NCBI RefSeq assembly: GCF_024347335.1
Contig: NZ_AP025463.1
Coordinates: forward strand, 248,001-312,000
Direction of reading: 5' to 3'
Length of the DNA stretch: 64,000 nt
DNA from: Vibrio celticus
Lineage (GTDB): Bacteria; Pseudomonadota; Gammaproteobacteria; Enterobacterales; Vibrionaceae
Within the stretch, counting starts at the first letter, position 1. Each line of letters begins with the position of its first letter. This document shows, piece after piece, positions 16,042 to 24,781 of this stretch. Under the pieces are notes generated by a model, which searched no databases, had not been told where the DNA came from, and saw only the letters and a list, made by a program, of their open reading frames with translations. A program made the position numbers and the translations under genes.

Positions 16042-17396
16042 TTAGCGAGTTCATACCCTTCAAGGATGGTTTGTAACCTAAACCATCCTTGCCATAACGT
16101 CTTGATAGAAGCACGACCCGTTCGCTTGGTATTCTTCCAACCACCTAACCGTGCAATACCATTGTAAGCCCATGATATATTCGGTGCTTCCTTTGGTAGC
16201 TTTTCGCCCTCCAACTTTAGCCACATTAGCTTCCATGCTTTGCCTTTTAATATCTGCTCACAACTGGTCTTAGATAGCTCATCTGATTTATTCATAAACC
16301 TCAACTGGAGTAACCGAATCGCGATAAAAGCTAAAATCACGCTAAGCCTTTCTAAATTATCTTTACTCTGCATTCTCAGTTGCTCAACTTGAGTGCCTTC
16401 ACTTTTCCAGACCTTATGGAAGTCTTCAATTAGCCAACGTTGCTCATAATAACTGACGATTTTAAGTGCCTCTTCCTTACTCGTTACTGGCTCTGAAGTG
16501 AGTAAGTGCCAAGCGAGCTTATCGCAACTCTCTCCTTGCTCGATGCACCCCACGTAGAGAGGGATGTTATCGAACTCTTTTTATTAGCGGGAGTCTTCAG
16601 TGTTACGGGGCATATTTTATGTCTAGATGAGCTGTTCGGGCTTTACGCCCCTTTGCGGTATTTCGAGTACTTTCTCTCCGGCTGATAACAGGGTAGAGGC
16701 ATAGCTATAAAGGCGGTTATCGTGCTCTTCAATACAGCGGCTTTGCATTGAGCGAACGAGAAATCTTTGTTGTTGCTCTTGCTTGTAAGTGAGGTATTCA
16801 AATAAGTCTGCTTCTCTATCGCACACAGAAATAACATCTGAGATTTTCTCGCCAAGTCGCTCTGCGACATGGCGAGATGCTTGTTCCCATTTATAACTTT
16901 CTTTTTCTTTGTACGGTCGAGTCGCGTGCTGGCGTCTTTGACCACGCTTTTCAATATCTCGGGTCCAGCGTTGTTGTTCAATTAAGCCAACAACCATTTG
17001 AGTTTTGGGAGCAAAAAGCAAGGTTGAGTGAACGAACATCGCTCGCTGTCGATTACCTTGATTAGAGTGCCCGAGCTCATCTCGTATACTGCGATGGGAG
17101 TAACTTAGAGAGGTGGTATCTTCTAACGCAAGAAGTGTTTGTTGCTCTAAAGCCTCTTGTGCTGTGACATGAAAGCCCGCCTCTGCGATATCTTCTGCTT
17201 TGATTTGCTCATTACGGATAAAGCGATAAGCCCCTTCCATATCAGCAGGGGAGATGATGAGTTTAGAAACAGGAGCGCCAGGTTGCTCGGCCAATGAGGC
17301 TGCAAGAGCAACGAGTCTTTGAGTACGTCTGGGGTCATTGAGGCGGGCTTGACCAAATTGCTTTTGTGCCCAAAGGGTTGGCTCTATATAAGTCAT
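16029..17396 (-). pseudogene. Frameshifted IS50/Tn5-like transposase
   Basis: The N-terminal part (17396 down to 16623, MTYIEPTLWAQ, with GAYRFIRN, ALEDTTSLSYSHR and the CDREADLFEYL aspartate motif) and the C-terminal part (16553 down to 16029, WHLLTSEPV, YYEQRWLIEDFHKVWK, WAYNGIARLGG) match Tn5 transposase in order. Between them roughly 90 bases are read in shifting frames. The expected ARTAHLDIKYAP and VTLKTPANKKSSIT segments can be recovered only by changing frame near 16640, 16608 and 16560. At least three small indels are therefore needed to explain it, so this is a decayed gene, not a programmed frameshift. The YREK-like glutamate motif survives in the C-terminal part. Confidence 0.9.
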
Positions 17397-17452
17397 GATA
17401 ATCATCCTTGTCATTGTTTAGATGATCAGATCATGAAACATAAAATTAGTTC

Positions 17453-17485
17453 AAAAAAAATCCCTAAACCGTGGCTTAGGGATTT
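17453..17485 (-). terminator. Inward-facing terminator at the right end of the IS50-like element
   Basis: On the minus strand AAATCCCTAA, an 8-base loop and TTAGGGATTT are followed by an 8-base T-run (17453-17460). It lies between the right end and the transposase start and would stop argE read-through. Confidence 0.8.
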
Positions 17486-17500
17486 GTGTATAAGAGACAG

Positions 17501-17510
17501 CCTTTTCGGG
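17501..17510. repeat. Target-site duplication, right copy (IS50-like)
   Basis: Second copy of CCTTTTCGGG, directly after the right end. See 15996-16005. Confidence 0.85.
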
Positions 17511-17520
17511 TGGCTTTTAT
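17509..17520. terminator. Right half of the split argE terminator
   Basis: GGTGGCTTTTAT is the arm complementary to 15986-15997, now 1.5 kb away from it. On the minus strand this arm comes first after the argE stop. Confidence 0.85.
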
Positions 17521-17547
17521 ACGAAAATATTGGAAGAAAAGTAATAA

Positions 17548-18684
17548 CTAGAAACAATATTTACGGATCGACTTACTCAGAACATCAATCGTTGGATCGA
17601 TAAAATCGAAGCTTAGGAACTCATCTGGTTGGTGAGCTTGGTCGATTGAGCCCGGACCCAGAACTAAGGTTGGGCAAAGTTCTTGAAGGAAAGGTGCCTC
17701 AGTACAGTAGTTCACGGTTTGTGATTCAATCTCACAAACGGATTCCATGCCACCGATAAATGGATGGTCGTGTTGGCACTCGTAACCCGGAATAGGTTCG
17801 TGCAGTGGAGTAATCTCAATTCTCCCCGGCCATTTTGCTTCTACTTCTTTGAGTGCGCTGCGCAGCATGTTATCCAAGCCATCTAGGCTGATACCTGGCA
17901 AAGGACGCACATCATAGTGCAGCTCACAGCAACCACAGATACGGTTGGCACTGTCGCCACCGTGAATATGGCCAAGGTTTAGCGTTGGGCTTGGAATTGC
18001 GAAACCCGGGTGATGATACTCTTTGACTAGCTTGTCACGCAGTTGCATTAAAGCGAACAACACTTCATGCATGATCTCGATGGCGTTGACACCTAATGCA
18101 GGATCAGAAGAGTGACCTGATTTACCCGTTACTCGCACAGCATTAGCGACATGACCTTTATGACCACGAATCGGCACTAGGCTAGTTGGTTCACCAATAA
18201 TGCAGTAATCCGGTTTAAACGGCGCATTTTCAGTGAAATGACGCGCACCCAGCATGGTGGTCTCTTCGTCACAGGTTGCCAATACATATAGCGGCTTGGT
18301 CTGTTTGCTCCAATCCATCTTCTTTGCTGCTTCATAAACGAAAGCGAAAAAGCCTTTCATATCGGCCGTGCCTAACCCATAGAAGCGATTGTTGTGCTCT
18401 GTTAATGCGTGAGGGTCGAAGTTCCAACGTCCTTCATCGAATGGCACTGTGTCGCTGTGTCCTGCGAGTAGCAAGCCACCTTCGCCCGATCCCATCTTAG
18501 CGACCATATTATGCTTGCCGGGTTCGACTTCCACGACTTCAACGCTAAAGCCTACGTCTTTAAACCATTGAGCCATTTTTTCGATCACTTTCTCGTTGCC
18601 ATGATCCCAGCTTGGATCGGTCGAGCTAATAGAGTCTGTGGAAATTAGGCCTTTGTAGACCTCAAGAAAACTCGGTAATTGCAT
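17548..18684 (-). CDS. argE: N-acetylornithine deacetylase
   Basis: It hydrolyses N-acetylornithine to ornithine and acetate in the linear arginine pathway. The 378 residues belong to the M20 metallopeptidase family. Metal ligands and catalytic residues are visible: H76 and D78 (LAGHSDTVPFD), D108 (GTADMKGF), E140/E141 (CDEETTM), and a late ligand region YCTEAPFLQE. It is divergent from argC, sharing a 153-base control region. Its terminator, about 30 bases after the stop, is split by the IS50-like element. Confidence 0.96.
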   Translation of the reverse strand: MQLPSFLEVYKGLISTDSISSTDPSWDHGNEKVIEKMAQWFKDVGFSVEVVEVEPGKHNMVAKMGSGEGGLLLAGHSDTVPFDEGRWNFDPHALTEHNNRFYGLGTADMKGFFAFVYEAAKKMDWSKQTKPLYVLATCDEETTMLGARHFTENAPFKPDYCIIGEPTSLVPIRGHKGHVANAVRVTGKSGHSSDPALGVNAIEIMHEVLFALMQLRDKLVKEYHHPGFAIPSPTLNLGHIHGGDSANRICGCCELHYDVRPLPGISLDGLDNMLRSALKEVEAKWPGRIEITPLHEPIPGYECQHDHPFIGGMESVCEIESQTVNYCTEAPFLQELCPTLVLGPGSIDQAHQPDEFLSFDFIDPTIDVLSKSIRKYCF

Positions 18685-18740
18685 AATAACTTCACTTCTA
18701 CTATTGACAGGAAAACCATAAGTCGGTAAAACACATATTA

Positions 18741-18758
18741 AATCATATTTAATGCATA
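18741..18758. promoter_or_regulatory. Possible ArgR box between argE and argC
   Basis: AATCATATTTAATGCATA is an imperfect match to the 18-bp ARG box (WNTGAATWWWWATTCANW). A TGAAT-bearing partner lies near 18786-18803. Location between divergent argE and argC is as expected, but the matches are weak. Confidence 0.4.
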
Positions 18759-18837
18759 AGAAATCAAATAAAGCTAAAAATTAAGTATGAATAGTCAAAT
18801 TTGAAATGTAACTTACCTCAGAAATGGATGTGTTGAG

Positions 18838-19842
18838 ATGTTGAAAACCACGATCATTGGCGCAAGCGGCTACACAGGAGCAGAACTGGCTCTAATGATA
18901 AACAGACACCCTGAGCTCACGCTATCAGGTTTATATGTCTCAGCCAATAGTGTAGACGCAGGTAAACCTATTGCGGCACTGCACGGTAAGTTAGCTGGTT
19001 TGATTGATATGCCAGTACAACCTTTAACAAATCCGGAAGAAGTAGCTAAACAGTCTGATGTGATTTTCTTAGCCACTGCACACGAAGTCAGTCACGACCT
19101 AGCGCCAATCTTTCTAGAGAACGATTGCCAAGTTTTCGACCTATCGGGTGCATTCAGAGTTAAAGGCGAAAACTTCTATCAAGAGTTTTATGGTTTTGAA
19201 CATCAACACGAACAATGGCTAGACAAAGCGGCTTACGGTTTAGCGGAATGGAACGAACAAGAAATTAAAGAAGCTCAGCTTGTCGCTGTCGCGGGTTGTT
19301 ACCCAACGGCATCACAACTGGCGATTAAACCTTTGGTTGAAGCCAAGTTACTGGATGAAAACCAATGGCCAGTGATTAACGCGACTAGTGGTGTGACTGG
19401 TGCGGGCCGCAAGGCGACGATGGTTAACAGCTTCTGCGAAGTGAGCCTGCAAGCTTATGGCGTATTCAATCACCGTCATCAACCTGAAATGGCTGCACAT
19501 TTAGGATGTGATGTGATTTTCACTCCGCACCTCGGCAACTTTAAGCGCGGTATTTTGGCGACCATCACCATGAAATTGGCTGAAGGCGTGACAGAACAAC
19601 AGATACAAGATGCCTTTGAGCAAGCTTACCAAGGCAAACCTGCAGTGAGACTACTCGAAGAGACACTGCCAAGAATTCAAGATGTAGAACAGACACCTTT
19701 CTGCGACTTAGGTTGGAAGGTTCAAGGTCAACACATCATCGTTGTTTCAGCGATTGATAACTTATTAAAGGGTGCATCTAGCCAAGCGATGCAGTGTTTA
19801 AATTTACGTTATGGTTTTGCGCCATTAACTGCGTTAGTGTAA
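18838..19842 (+). CDS. argC: N-acetyl-gamma-glutamyl-phosphate reductase
   Basis: It reduces acetylglutamyl phosphate to the semialdehyde with NADPH, the third step to arginine. The 334 residues start with the dinucleotide-binding motif IIGASGYTGAEL (6-17). The catalytic cysteine is C154 in VAGCYPTAS. A typical HRHQPE motif and FTPHLGNFKRGI follow. It is the first gene of argC-argB-argG-argHA, with argB 12 bases downstream. Confidence 0.96.
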   Translation: MLKTTIIGASGYTGAELALMINRHPELTLSGLYVSANSVDAGKPIAALHGKLAGLIDMPVQPLTNPEEVAKQSDVIFLATAHEVSHDLAPIFLENDCQVFDLSGAFRVKGENFYQEFYGFEHQHEQWLDKAAYGLAEWNEQEIKEAQLVAVAGCYPTASQLAIKPLVEAKLLDENQWPVINATSGVTGAGRKATMVNSFCEVSLQAYGVFNHRHQPEMAAHLGCDVIFTPHLGNFKRGILATITMKLAEGVTEQQIQDAFEQAYQGKPAVRLLEETLPRIQDVEQTPFCDLGWKVQGQHIIVVSAIDNLLKGASSQAMQCLNLRYGFAPLTALV

Positions 19843-19854
19843 GGAAATCTAGAT

Positions 19855-20643
19855 ATGAGCCTTAATAATCAACCATTAATCATAAAGTTAGGTGGCGCAG
19901 CGCTATCTTGTGGTGAAACACTTAGCAAGTTATTTGGTGCTATCTCTGCTTACCAACAACAGGCACAACGACCAATCGTGATTGTTCACGGCGGCGGTTA
20001 CCTTGTTGATGATTTGATGAATAAGTTGAACCTCGAAACCGTTAAGAAAGAAGGGCTACGTGTTACTCCTTATGACCAGATCCCTGTGATCGCTGGTGCA
20101 CTAGCAGGCACGGCCAACAAACTACTTCAAGGTCAGGCGATTAAAGACGGTATCAATGCCGTTGGTTTGAGCCTTGCAGACGGTGGTTTATGCAAAGTGA
20201 GTGAACTGAACCCTGAACTGGGCGCGGTAGGAAAAGCGGAGCCGGGCGACTCAACCGTTCTGCAAGCGATTCTTAATGCGGGCGCACTGCCAATCATCAG
20301 CTCAATTGGTCTAACTAAACAAGGCCAACTGATGAACGTCAATGCCGACCAAGCTGCGGTTGCCGTTGCAGGCGCGCTTGATGCTGAACTGGTACTGCTT
20401 TCTGATGTAAGTGGTGTGTTGGATGGCAAAGGCCACCTCATTCCAAGCCTTAATCAACAACAAGCTGATGACCTTATTACAGGCAAAGTGATTACCGACG
20501 GCATGATCGTTAAGGTTCAAGCCGCACTAGAAGCCGCTAACGACCTTGGTCGACCAATCGAAGTTGCCACTTGGCGATACCCAGAAAAGCTAACACAACT
20601 GTTTTCAGGTAAAAGCATAGGAACACAGTTTTTACCTCAGTAG
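19855..20643 (+). CDS. argB: Acetylglutamate kinase
   Basis: It phosphorylates N-acetylglutamate with ATP, the second step of arginine synthesis. The 262 residues match the E. coli-type, arginine-insensitive form of about 258. The glycine-rich loops IKLGGAALS (9-17) and VHGGGYLVD, and the LSDVSGVLDGKG nucleotide-binding segment, are present. It lies between argC and argG in the arginine operon. Confidence 0.96.
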   Translation: MSLNNQPLIIKLGGAALSCGETLSKLFGAISAYQQQAQRPIVIVHGGGYLVDDLMNKLNLETVKKEGLRVTPYDQIPVIAGALAGTANKLLQGQAIKDGINAVGLSLADGGLCKVSELNPELGAVGKAEPGDSTVLQAILNAGALPIISSIGLTKQGQLMNVNADQAAVAVAGALDAELVLLSDVSGVLDGKGHLIPSLNQQQADDLITGKVITDGMIVKVQAALEAANDLGRPIEVATWRYPEKLTQLFSGKSIGTQFLPQ

Positions 20644-20756
20644 GTCTCACAACGAGTCACTACTTAAAGAATTTAGACAAATTAAATAAACATATAATTA
20701 TGAAGTCATTTCCAACGCTGACCGCCATGTGCAGTATGGAAACTAGGAGAAAGAAA

Positions 20757-21968
20757 ATGAGCAAAGTTAACGTAAAGAAAGTTGTAGTAGCCTACTCTGG
20801 CGGTCTAGACACATCAGTAATCATTCCATGGTTGAAAGAGAACTATGACTGTGAAGTGGTTGCGTTTGTTGCGGATGTTGGTCAAGGCGACGAAGAGTTG
20901 ATTGGTATCGAAGAGAAAGCAAAAGCTTCTGGTGCATCTGAGTGTTACATCGCAGACCTTAAAGAAGAGATGGTTGCTGACTACATCTACCCAACGTTGA
21001 AAACGGGCGCTTACTACGAAGGTAAATACCTACTAGGTACTTCAATGGCTCGTCCAATCATTGCGAAAGCACAGGTTGAAATCGCACGTAAAGTAGGTGC
21101 AGACGCACTGTGTCACGGTTGTACTGGCAAGGGTAACGACCAAGTTCGTTTTGAAGGCGCATTTGCTGCACTAGCACCAGATCTACATGTAATTGCACCA
21201 TGGCGTGAGTGGGATCTAGTGAGTCGTGAAGAGTGTCTAGATTACCTAGCAGAGCGTAACATCCCTTGTACGGCTTCTCTGACTAAGATTTACTCGCGTG
21301 ATGCAAACGCATGGCACATCTCAACAGAAGGCGGCGTTCTAGAAAACACATGGAATGCACCTAACGAAGATTGCTGGGCTTGGACTGTAGACCCTGAGCA
21401 AGCGCCAAACGAATCTGAAACAGTGACGCTTAAAGTTGAAAAAGGCGAAGTGGTTGCGGTTGATGGCGAAACAATGACGCCATACAACGCACTGGTTTAC
21501 CTAAACGAGAAGGGTGCTAAGCACGGTGTTGGTCGTATCGATATCGTAGAAAACCGTCTTGTTGGCATGAAGTCTCGTGGTTGTTACGAAACTCCGGGTG
21601 GCACAATCATGATGGAAGCACTGCGTGCAGTAGAGCAACTGGTTCTTGATAAAGCGGCATTCGAATTCCGTGAAGAGCTAGGTGTTAAGGCTTCTCACCT
21701 TGTATATGATGGTCGTTGGTTCACTCCGCTATGTAAGTCAATTCTTGCTGCGACAGAAGAGTTAGCACAAGACGTGAATGGTGAAGTGGTTATCAAACTT
21801 TACAAAGGCCATGCAACGGTGACTCAGAAGCGTTCTGACAACAGCCTGTACTCAGAAGAGTTTGCAACCTTTGGTGAAGATGAAGTTTACGACCAAAGCC
21901 ACGCTGAAGGCTTCATTCGCCTTTACTCGCTATCAAGCCGTATCCGTGCTTTGAATAGCCAAAAGTAA
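20757..21968 (+). CDS. argG: Argininosuccinate synthase
   Basis: It joins citrulline and aspartate with ATP. I choose the ATG at 20757 (403 residues, MSKVNVKKVVVAYSGG), which has AGGAGA 7 bases upstream; the frame extends 19 codons further without support. The ATP-pyrophosphatase loop AYSGGLDTS is at 12-20. The CTGKGNDQVRFE and SRDANAWHIS substrate motifs are present. A strong terminator lies between it and argHA, and a second ARG operator follows, so argHA can be expressed separately. Confidence 0.96.
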   Translation: MSKVNVKKVVVAYSGGLDTSVIIPWLKENYDCEVVAFVADVGQGDEELIGIEEKAKASGASECYIADLKEEMVADYIYPTLKTGAYYEGKYLLGTSMARPIIAKAQVEIARKVGADALCHGCTGKGNDQVRFEGAFAALAPDLHVIAPWREWDLVSREECLDYLAERNIPCTASLTKIYSRDANAWHISTEGGVLENTWNAPNEDCWAWTVDPEQAPNESETVTLKVEKGEVVAVDGETMTPYNALVYLNEKGAKHGVGRIDIVENRLVGMKSRGCYETPGGTIMMEALRAVEQLVLDKAAFEFREELGVKASHLVYDGRWFTPLCKSILAATEELAQDVNGEVVIKLYKGHATVTQKRSDNSLYSEEFATFGEDEVYDQSHAEGFIRLYSLSSRIRALNSQK

Positions 21969-22037
21969 TCCTAACAATGAGTTAGCGAGCTAGCCTTTAG
22001 CGAAAGGTTGAAGGTCAGTAAACAGACATTATTATGC

Positions 22038-22074
22038 AAAGCCCATTCACTATTGATTAGTGAGTGGGCTTTTT
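22038..22074 (+). terminator. argG terminator
   Basis: AAAGCCCATTCACTA and TAGTGAGTGGGCTTT pair with one G-T wobble around a short loop, followed by T's, 70 bases after the argG stop. Confidence 0.92.
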
Positions 22075-22170
22075 ACTTTCTATTTGCCTAATAAATCAGC
22101 TTCGGTTTTTCCTATCGGATGGCATATAATTCGCGCTCCACGCTAAAAATAATCAATAGATTGAACTACT

Positions 22171-22209
22171 GGTGAATAAATATGTGAAAATAATGAATTA
22201 ATACTTTAT
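22171..22209. promoter_or_regulatory. ArgR operator (two ARG boxes) before argHA
   Basis: GGTGAATAAATATGTGAA (22171-22188) and AATGAATTAATACTTTAT (22192-22209) each carry a perfect TGAAT half and an AT centre. They are separated by exactly 3 bp, the spacing known for ArgR hexamer operators. The rest of the 22075-22315 gap is AT-rich promoter sequence. Confidence 0.72.
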
Positions 22210-22315
22210 TTTCATTTTGAATTGCCGTAAGTTTAAACCATCAGAAAAATACTGAATCTTAATCAGAATTATCATTTGCAAAAACAGTGAGCACTGTGCA
22301 ATTAGGAGATACACA

Positions 22316-24190
22316 ATGGCATTATGGGGCGGTAGATTTACCCAAGCAGCAGACACCCGGTTCAAAGATTTTAACGATTCTCTTCGTTTTGATTACCGAT
22401 TGGCTGAGCAAGACATTGTGGGCTCAATTGCCTGGTCTAAAGCTCTACTGTCGGTCAACGTATTAACAGAAGAAGAGCAACAGAAGCTTGAGTTAGCACT
22501 GAATGAGCTAAAACTTGAGGTGATGGAAGATCCTGAACAGATTCTACGTTCTGATGCAGAAGATATTCACAGCTGGGTTGAGCAGCAACTTATCGGCAAA
22601 GTCGGTGACTTGGGCAAAAAACTTCACACTGGCCGTTCTCGTAACGACCAAGTGGCGACCGACCTGAAACTATGGTGTCGTCAGCAAGGTAACCAGCTGC
22701 TATTGGCATTGGATCGCCTACAAAGCCAAATGGTGAACGTTGCTTCTCAGCATCAAGAAACCGTGCTTCCTGGCTACACTCACTTACAACGTGCTCAGCC
22801 GGTAACTTTTGCTCACTGGTGCTTGGCTTACGTTGAAATGCTTGAGCGTGACTATTCACGTTTGAATGATGCGATTAAGCGTCTAGATACATGTCCGCTG
22901 GGTTCTGGTGCCCTTGCTGGAACCGCTTACCCGATGGACCGTGAAGAGTTAGCTCACAACTTAGGTTTCCGTCGTGCAACGCGCAACTCTCTAGATTCAG
23001 TTTCTGACCGTGACCATGTGATGGAGCTAATGTCGATTGCTTCTATCTCTATGCTTCACCTTTCGCGTCTTGCAGAAGATATGATTTTCTACAACTCAGG
23101 TGAATCAAACTTCATCGAGTTAGCGGATACCGTGACGTCAGGTTCATCTCTGATGCCACAAAAGAAAAACCCAGATGCGCTAGAGCTTATCCGTGGCAAA
23201 ACTGGCCGTGTTTACGGTTCATTAGCGGCAATGATGATGACAGTAAAAGCTCTGCCTTTGGCGTACAACAAAGACATGCAAGAAGATAAAGAAGGTCTAT
23301 TCGACGCTTTAGATACTTGGAATGATTGTATGGAAATGGCAGCTCTTTGTTTTGACGGCATTAAAGTGAACGGCGAACGTACACTTGAAGCAGCGAAACA
23401 AGGCTACGCGAACTCAACAGAGCTGGCTGATTACCTAGTAGCGAAAGGGATTCCTTTCCGTGAAGCTCACCATATTGTTGGTGTAACGGTAGTAGCGGCG
23501 ATTGCCAAAGGCTGCGCATTAGAAGAATTAACCATCGCAGAGATGAAAGAGTTCTCTGAGGTGATTGAAGAGGATGTGTATGACATCCTGACCATTGAAT
23601 CGTGTCTTGAAAAACGTAGCGCGCTAGGCGGTGTATCTCCACAGCAAGTGGCTTACGCGGTTGACCAAGCTGAGAAACGTTTATCACAGCGTGATACGTC
23701 CATCGTCAAGGTTCGTCCTGCTCGTCTGACCGATATTGAAGCGTTGGAAGGTATGGTCGCTTACTGGGCGAACATGGGTGAAAACCTACCTCGTTCTCGT
23801 AATGAACTGGTGCGTGATATTGGCTCGTTTGCGGTCGCAGAGCATCATGGTGAGGTGACAGGTTGTGCATCACTCTATGTGTATGACTCTGGCTTAGCGG
23901 AGATTCGCTCGCTCGGTGTTGAGGCTGGCTGGCAAGGTCAAGGGCAGGGTACCGCGATTGTGCAGCACTTGGTTGAGAAAGCGCGACAAATGGCCATCAA
24001 GAAGGTGTTTGTGCTGACGCGTACACCAGAGTTCTTCATGAAGCATGATTTCTTACCAACATCGAAATCTCTACTGCCTGAGAAGGTACTGAAAGATTGT
24101 GACCAGTGTCCTCGTCAACATGCATGTGATGAAGTTGCGTTGGAAGTGAACTTGGTAGAGCAGATTATTGCAAAGGTTAATGTTGCATAA
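22316..24190 (+). CDS. argH: Argininosuccinate lyase fused to N-acetylglutamate synthase
   Basis: Residues 1 to about 457 are a full-length argininosuccinate lyase, the last arginine step. They include TGRSRNDQ (105-112), H156 in GYTHLQ and the signature GSSLMPQKKNPD (276-287). Residues about 464-612 are a GNAT acetyltransferase (VRPARLTDIEAL, acetyl-CoA loop near WQGQGQGTA, 539-547) of the kind that makes N-acetylglutamate, the first step. Cysteines 595, 598 and 604 form a small cluster near the end. The total of 624 residues is the ArgHA fusion known from Vibrio and Moritella. It compensates for a separate argA, though one elsewhere cannot be excluded. Confidence 0.95.
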   Translation: MALWGGRFTQAADTRFKDFNDSLRFDYRLAEQDIVGSIAWSKALLSVNVLTEEEQQKLELALNELKLEVMEDPEQILRSDAEDIHSWVEQQLIGKVGDLGKKLHTGRSRNDQVATDLKLWCRQQGNQLLLALDRLQSQMVNVASQHQETVLPGYTHLQRAQPVTFAHWCLAYVEMLERDYSRLNDAIKRLDTCPLGSGALAGTAYPMDREELAHNLGFRRATRNSLDSVSDRDHVMELMSIASISMLHLSRLAEDMIFYNSGESNFIELADTVTSGSSLMPQKKNPDALELIRGKTGRVYGSLAAMMMTVKALPLAYNKDMQEDKEGLFDALDTWNDCMEMAALCFDGIKVNGERTLEAAKQGYANSTELADYLVAKGIPFREAHHIVGVTVVAAIAKGCALEELTIAEMKEFSEVIEEDVYDILTIESCLEKRSALGGVSPQQVAYAVDQAEKRLSQRDTSIVKVRPARLTDIEALEGMVAYWANMGENLPRSRNELVRDIGSFAVAEHHGEVTGCASLYVYDSGLAEIRSLGVEAGWQGQGQGTAIVQHLVEKARQMAIKKVFVLTRTPEFFMKHDFLPTSKSLLPEKVLKDCDQCPRQHACDEVALEVNLVEQIIAKVNVA

Positions 24191-24209
24191 GGCATTGATT
24201 TTATAGCCC

Positions 24210-24243
24210 CTAAAAAAAAGATCGAAAATATGATCTTTTTTGG
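24210..24243 (+). terminator. argHA terminator
   Basis: AAAAAAGATC and GATCTTTTTT pair around GAAAATAT, about 20 bases after the argHA stop. Confidence 0.8.
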
Positions 24244-24250
24244 GAACAAA

Positions 24251-24340
24251 CTAAGAAAAGCCCGGTCTATTAAAGTACCACTGCTTTTTCTTAGAATTTT
24301 CTAAGAAAGCCCTAGAATCGATTGGTTCTGGGGCTTTTTT
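24251..24340 (+). ncRNA. Competing-hairpin segment, possible small RNA or double terminator
   Basis: CTAAGAAAAGCCC (24251) and CTAAGAAAGCCC (about 24300) are near repeats. GCTTTTTCTTAG between them can pair with either. The second copy can alternatively pair with GGTTCTGGGGCTTTTTT at the end, which is a good intrinsic terminator. No gene reads from it on the plus strand before 24782, so an attenuator is unlikely. A short RNA or a duplicated terminator is more likely. Confidence 0.35.
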
Positions 24341-24445
24341 CTATCTGCTGTTTGGGAAATGATGATGGCTCGATAATTATGATGAATTATCGGATTGTTT
24401 AGCCCTGTCTCTAATCACTACTCTTTATCCAATAAAGACTTCCAG

Positions 24446-24694
24446 CTAACGTTTTTTGCCCTTTAACGGAAGCACCATAAACTTCATTATCCAATGCAAC
24501 GATAGCAAGCCACTGAACGCGAAAGCGGCCATCATCAAAGCGATGGCATTGATGGTTTTTGGGTCTTCTCTGAAAAATAGCCACCATACCCCCCAACTTA
24601 AAATCGACAACACCATCAGCTGATTCATACAGCGCTGACAGCGACCGAGTTTGTTACGGATTTTTTCACTTTTATTGCAATGAATGCATGTCAT
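24446..24694 (-). CDS. DUF3624 family membrane protein
   Basis: This 82-residue protein has a short cysteine motif, C3-x2-C6 and C18-x2-C21 (TCIHCNK and GRCQRCMNQ), that could bind a metal. It then has two hydrophobic stretches near 26-40 and 48-65 that look membrane-spanning, ending in a basic tail. The pattern matches DUF3624, a small family in vibrios and relatives of unknown function. It stands alone on the minus strand between argHA and ridA. Its function cannot be inferred from context. Confidence 0.8.
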   Translation of the reverse strand: MTCIHCNKSEKIRNKLGRCQRCMNQLMVLSILSWGVWWLFFREDPKTINAIALMMAAFAFSGLLSLHWIMKFMVLPLKGKKR

Positions 24695-24781
24695 CTTGGG
24701 TTTGATTCGCGTTATGCTTGTTGACCTGATAATAACACGTCACAAGATATTGGATCACGGTGACACAGAGAGAGAAAGTCG

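Larger units (their letters stand above)
16006..17500 (-). mobile_element. IS50-like insertion sequence with a broken transposase (1495 bp)
   Basis: The left end is CTGTCTCTTGATCACAAGT and the right end, read inward, CTGTCTCTTATACACAAAT. They differ at only a few positions and closely resemble the inside and outside ends of IS50 (Tn5). The left end contains a GATC, as the IS50 inside end does. Two more GATC sites (17424, 17429) lie just upstream of the transposase start, recalling Dam control of IS50. The flanks carry a 10-bp duplication. The transposase frame is broken, so this copy should be immobile unless helped in trans. Confidence 0.9.

Noticed and set aside
16029..17414. Two separate transposase genes, or a programmed frameshift
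   Set aside because: Both parts align in order to one Tn5-like protein, and at least three frame changes are needed, which no single recoding event explains.
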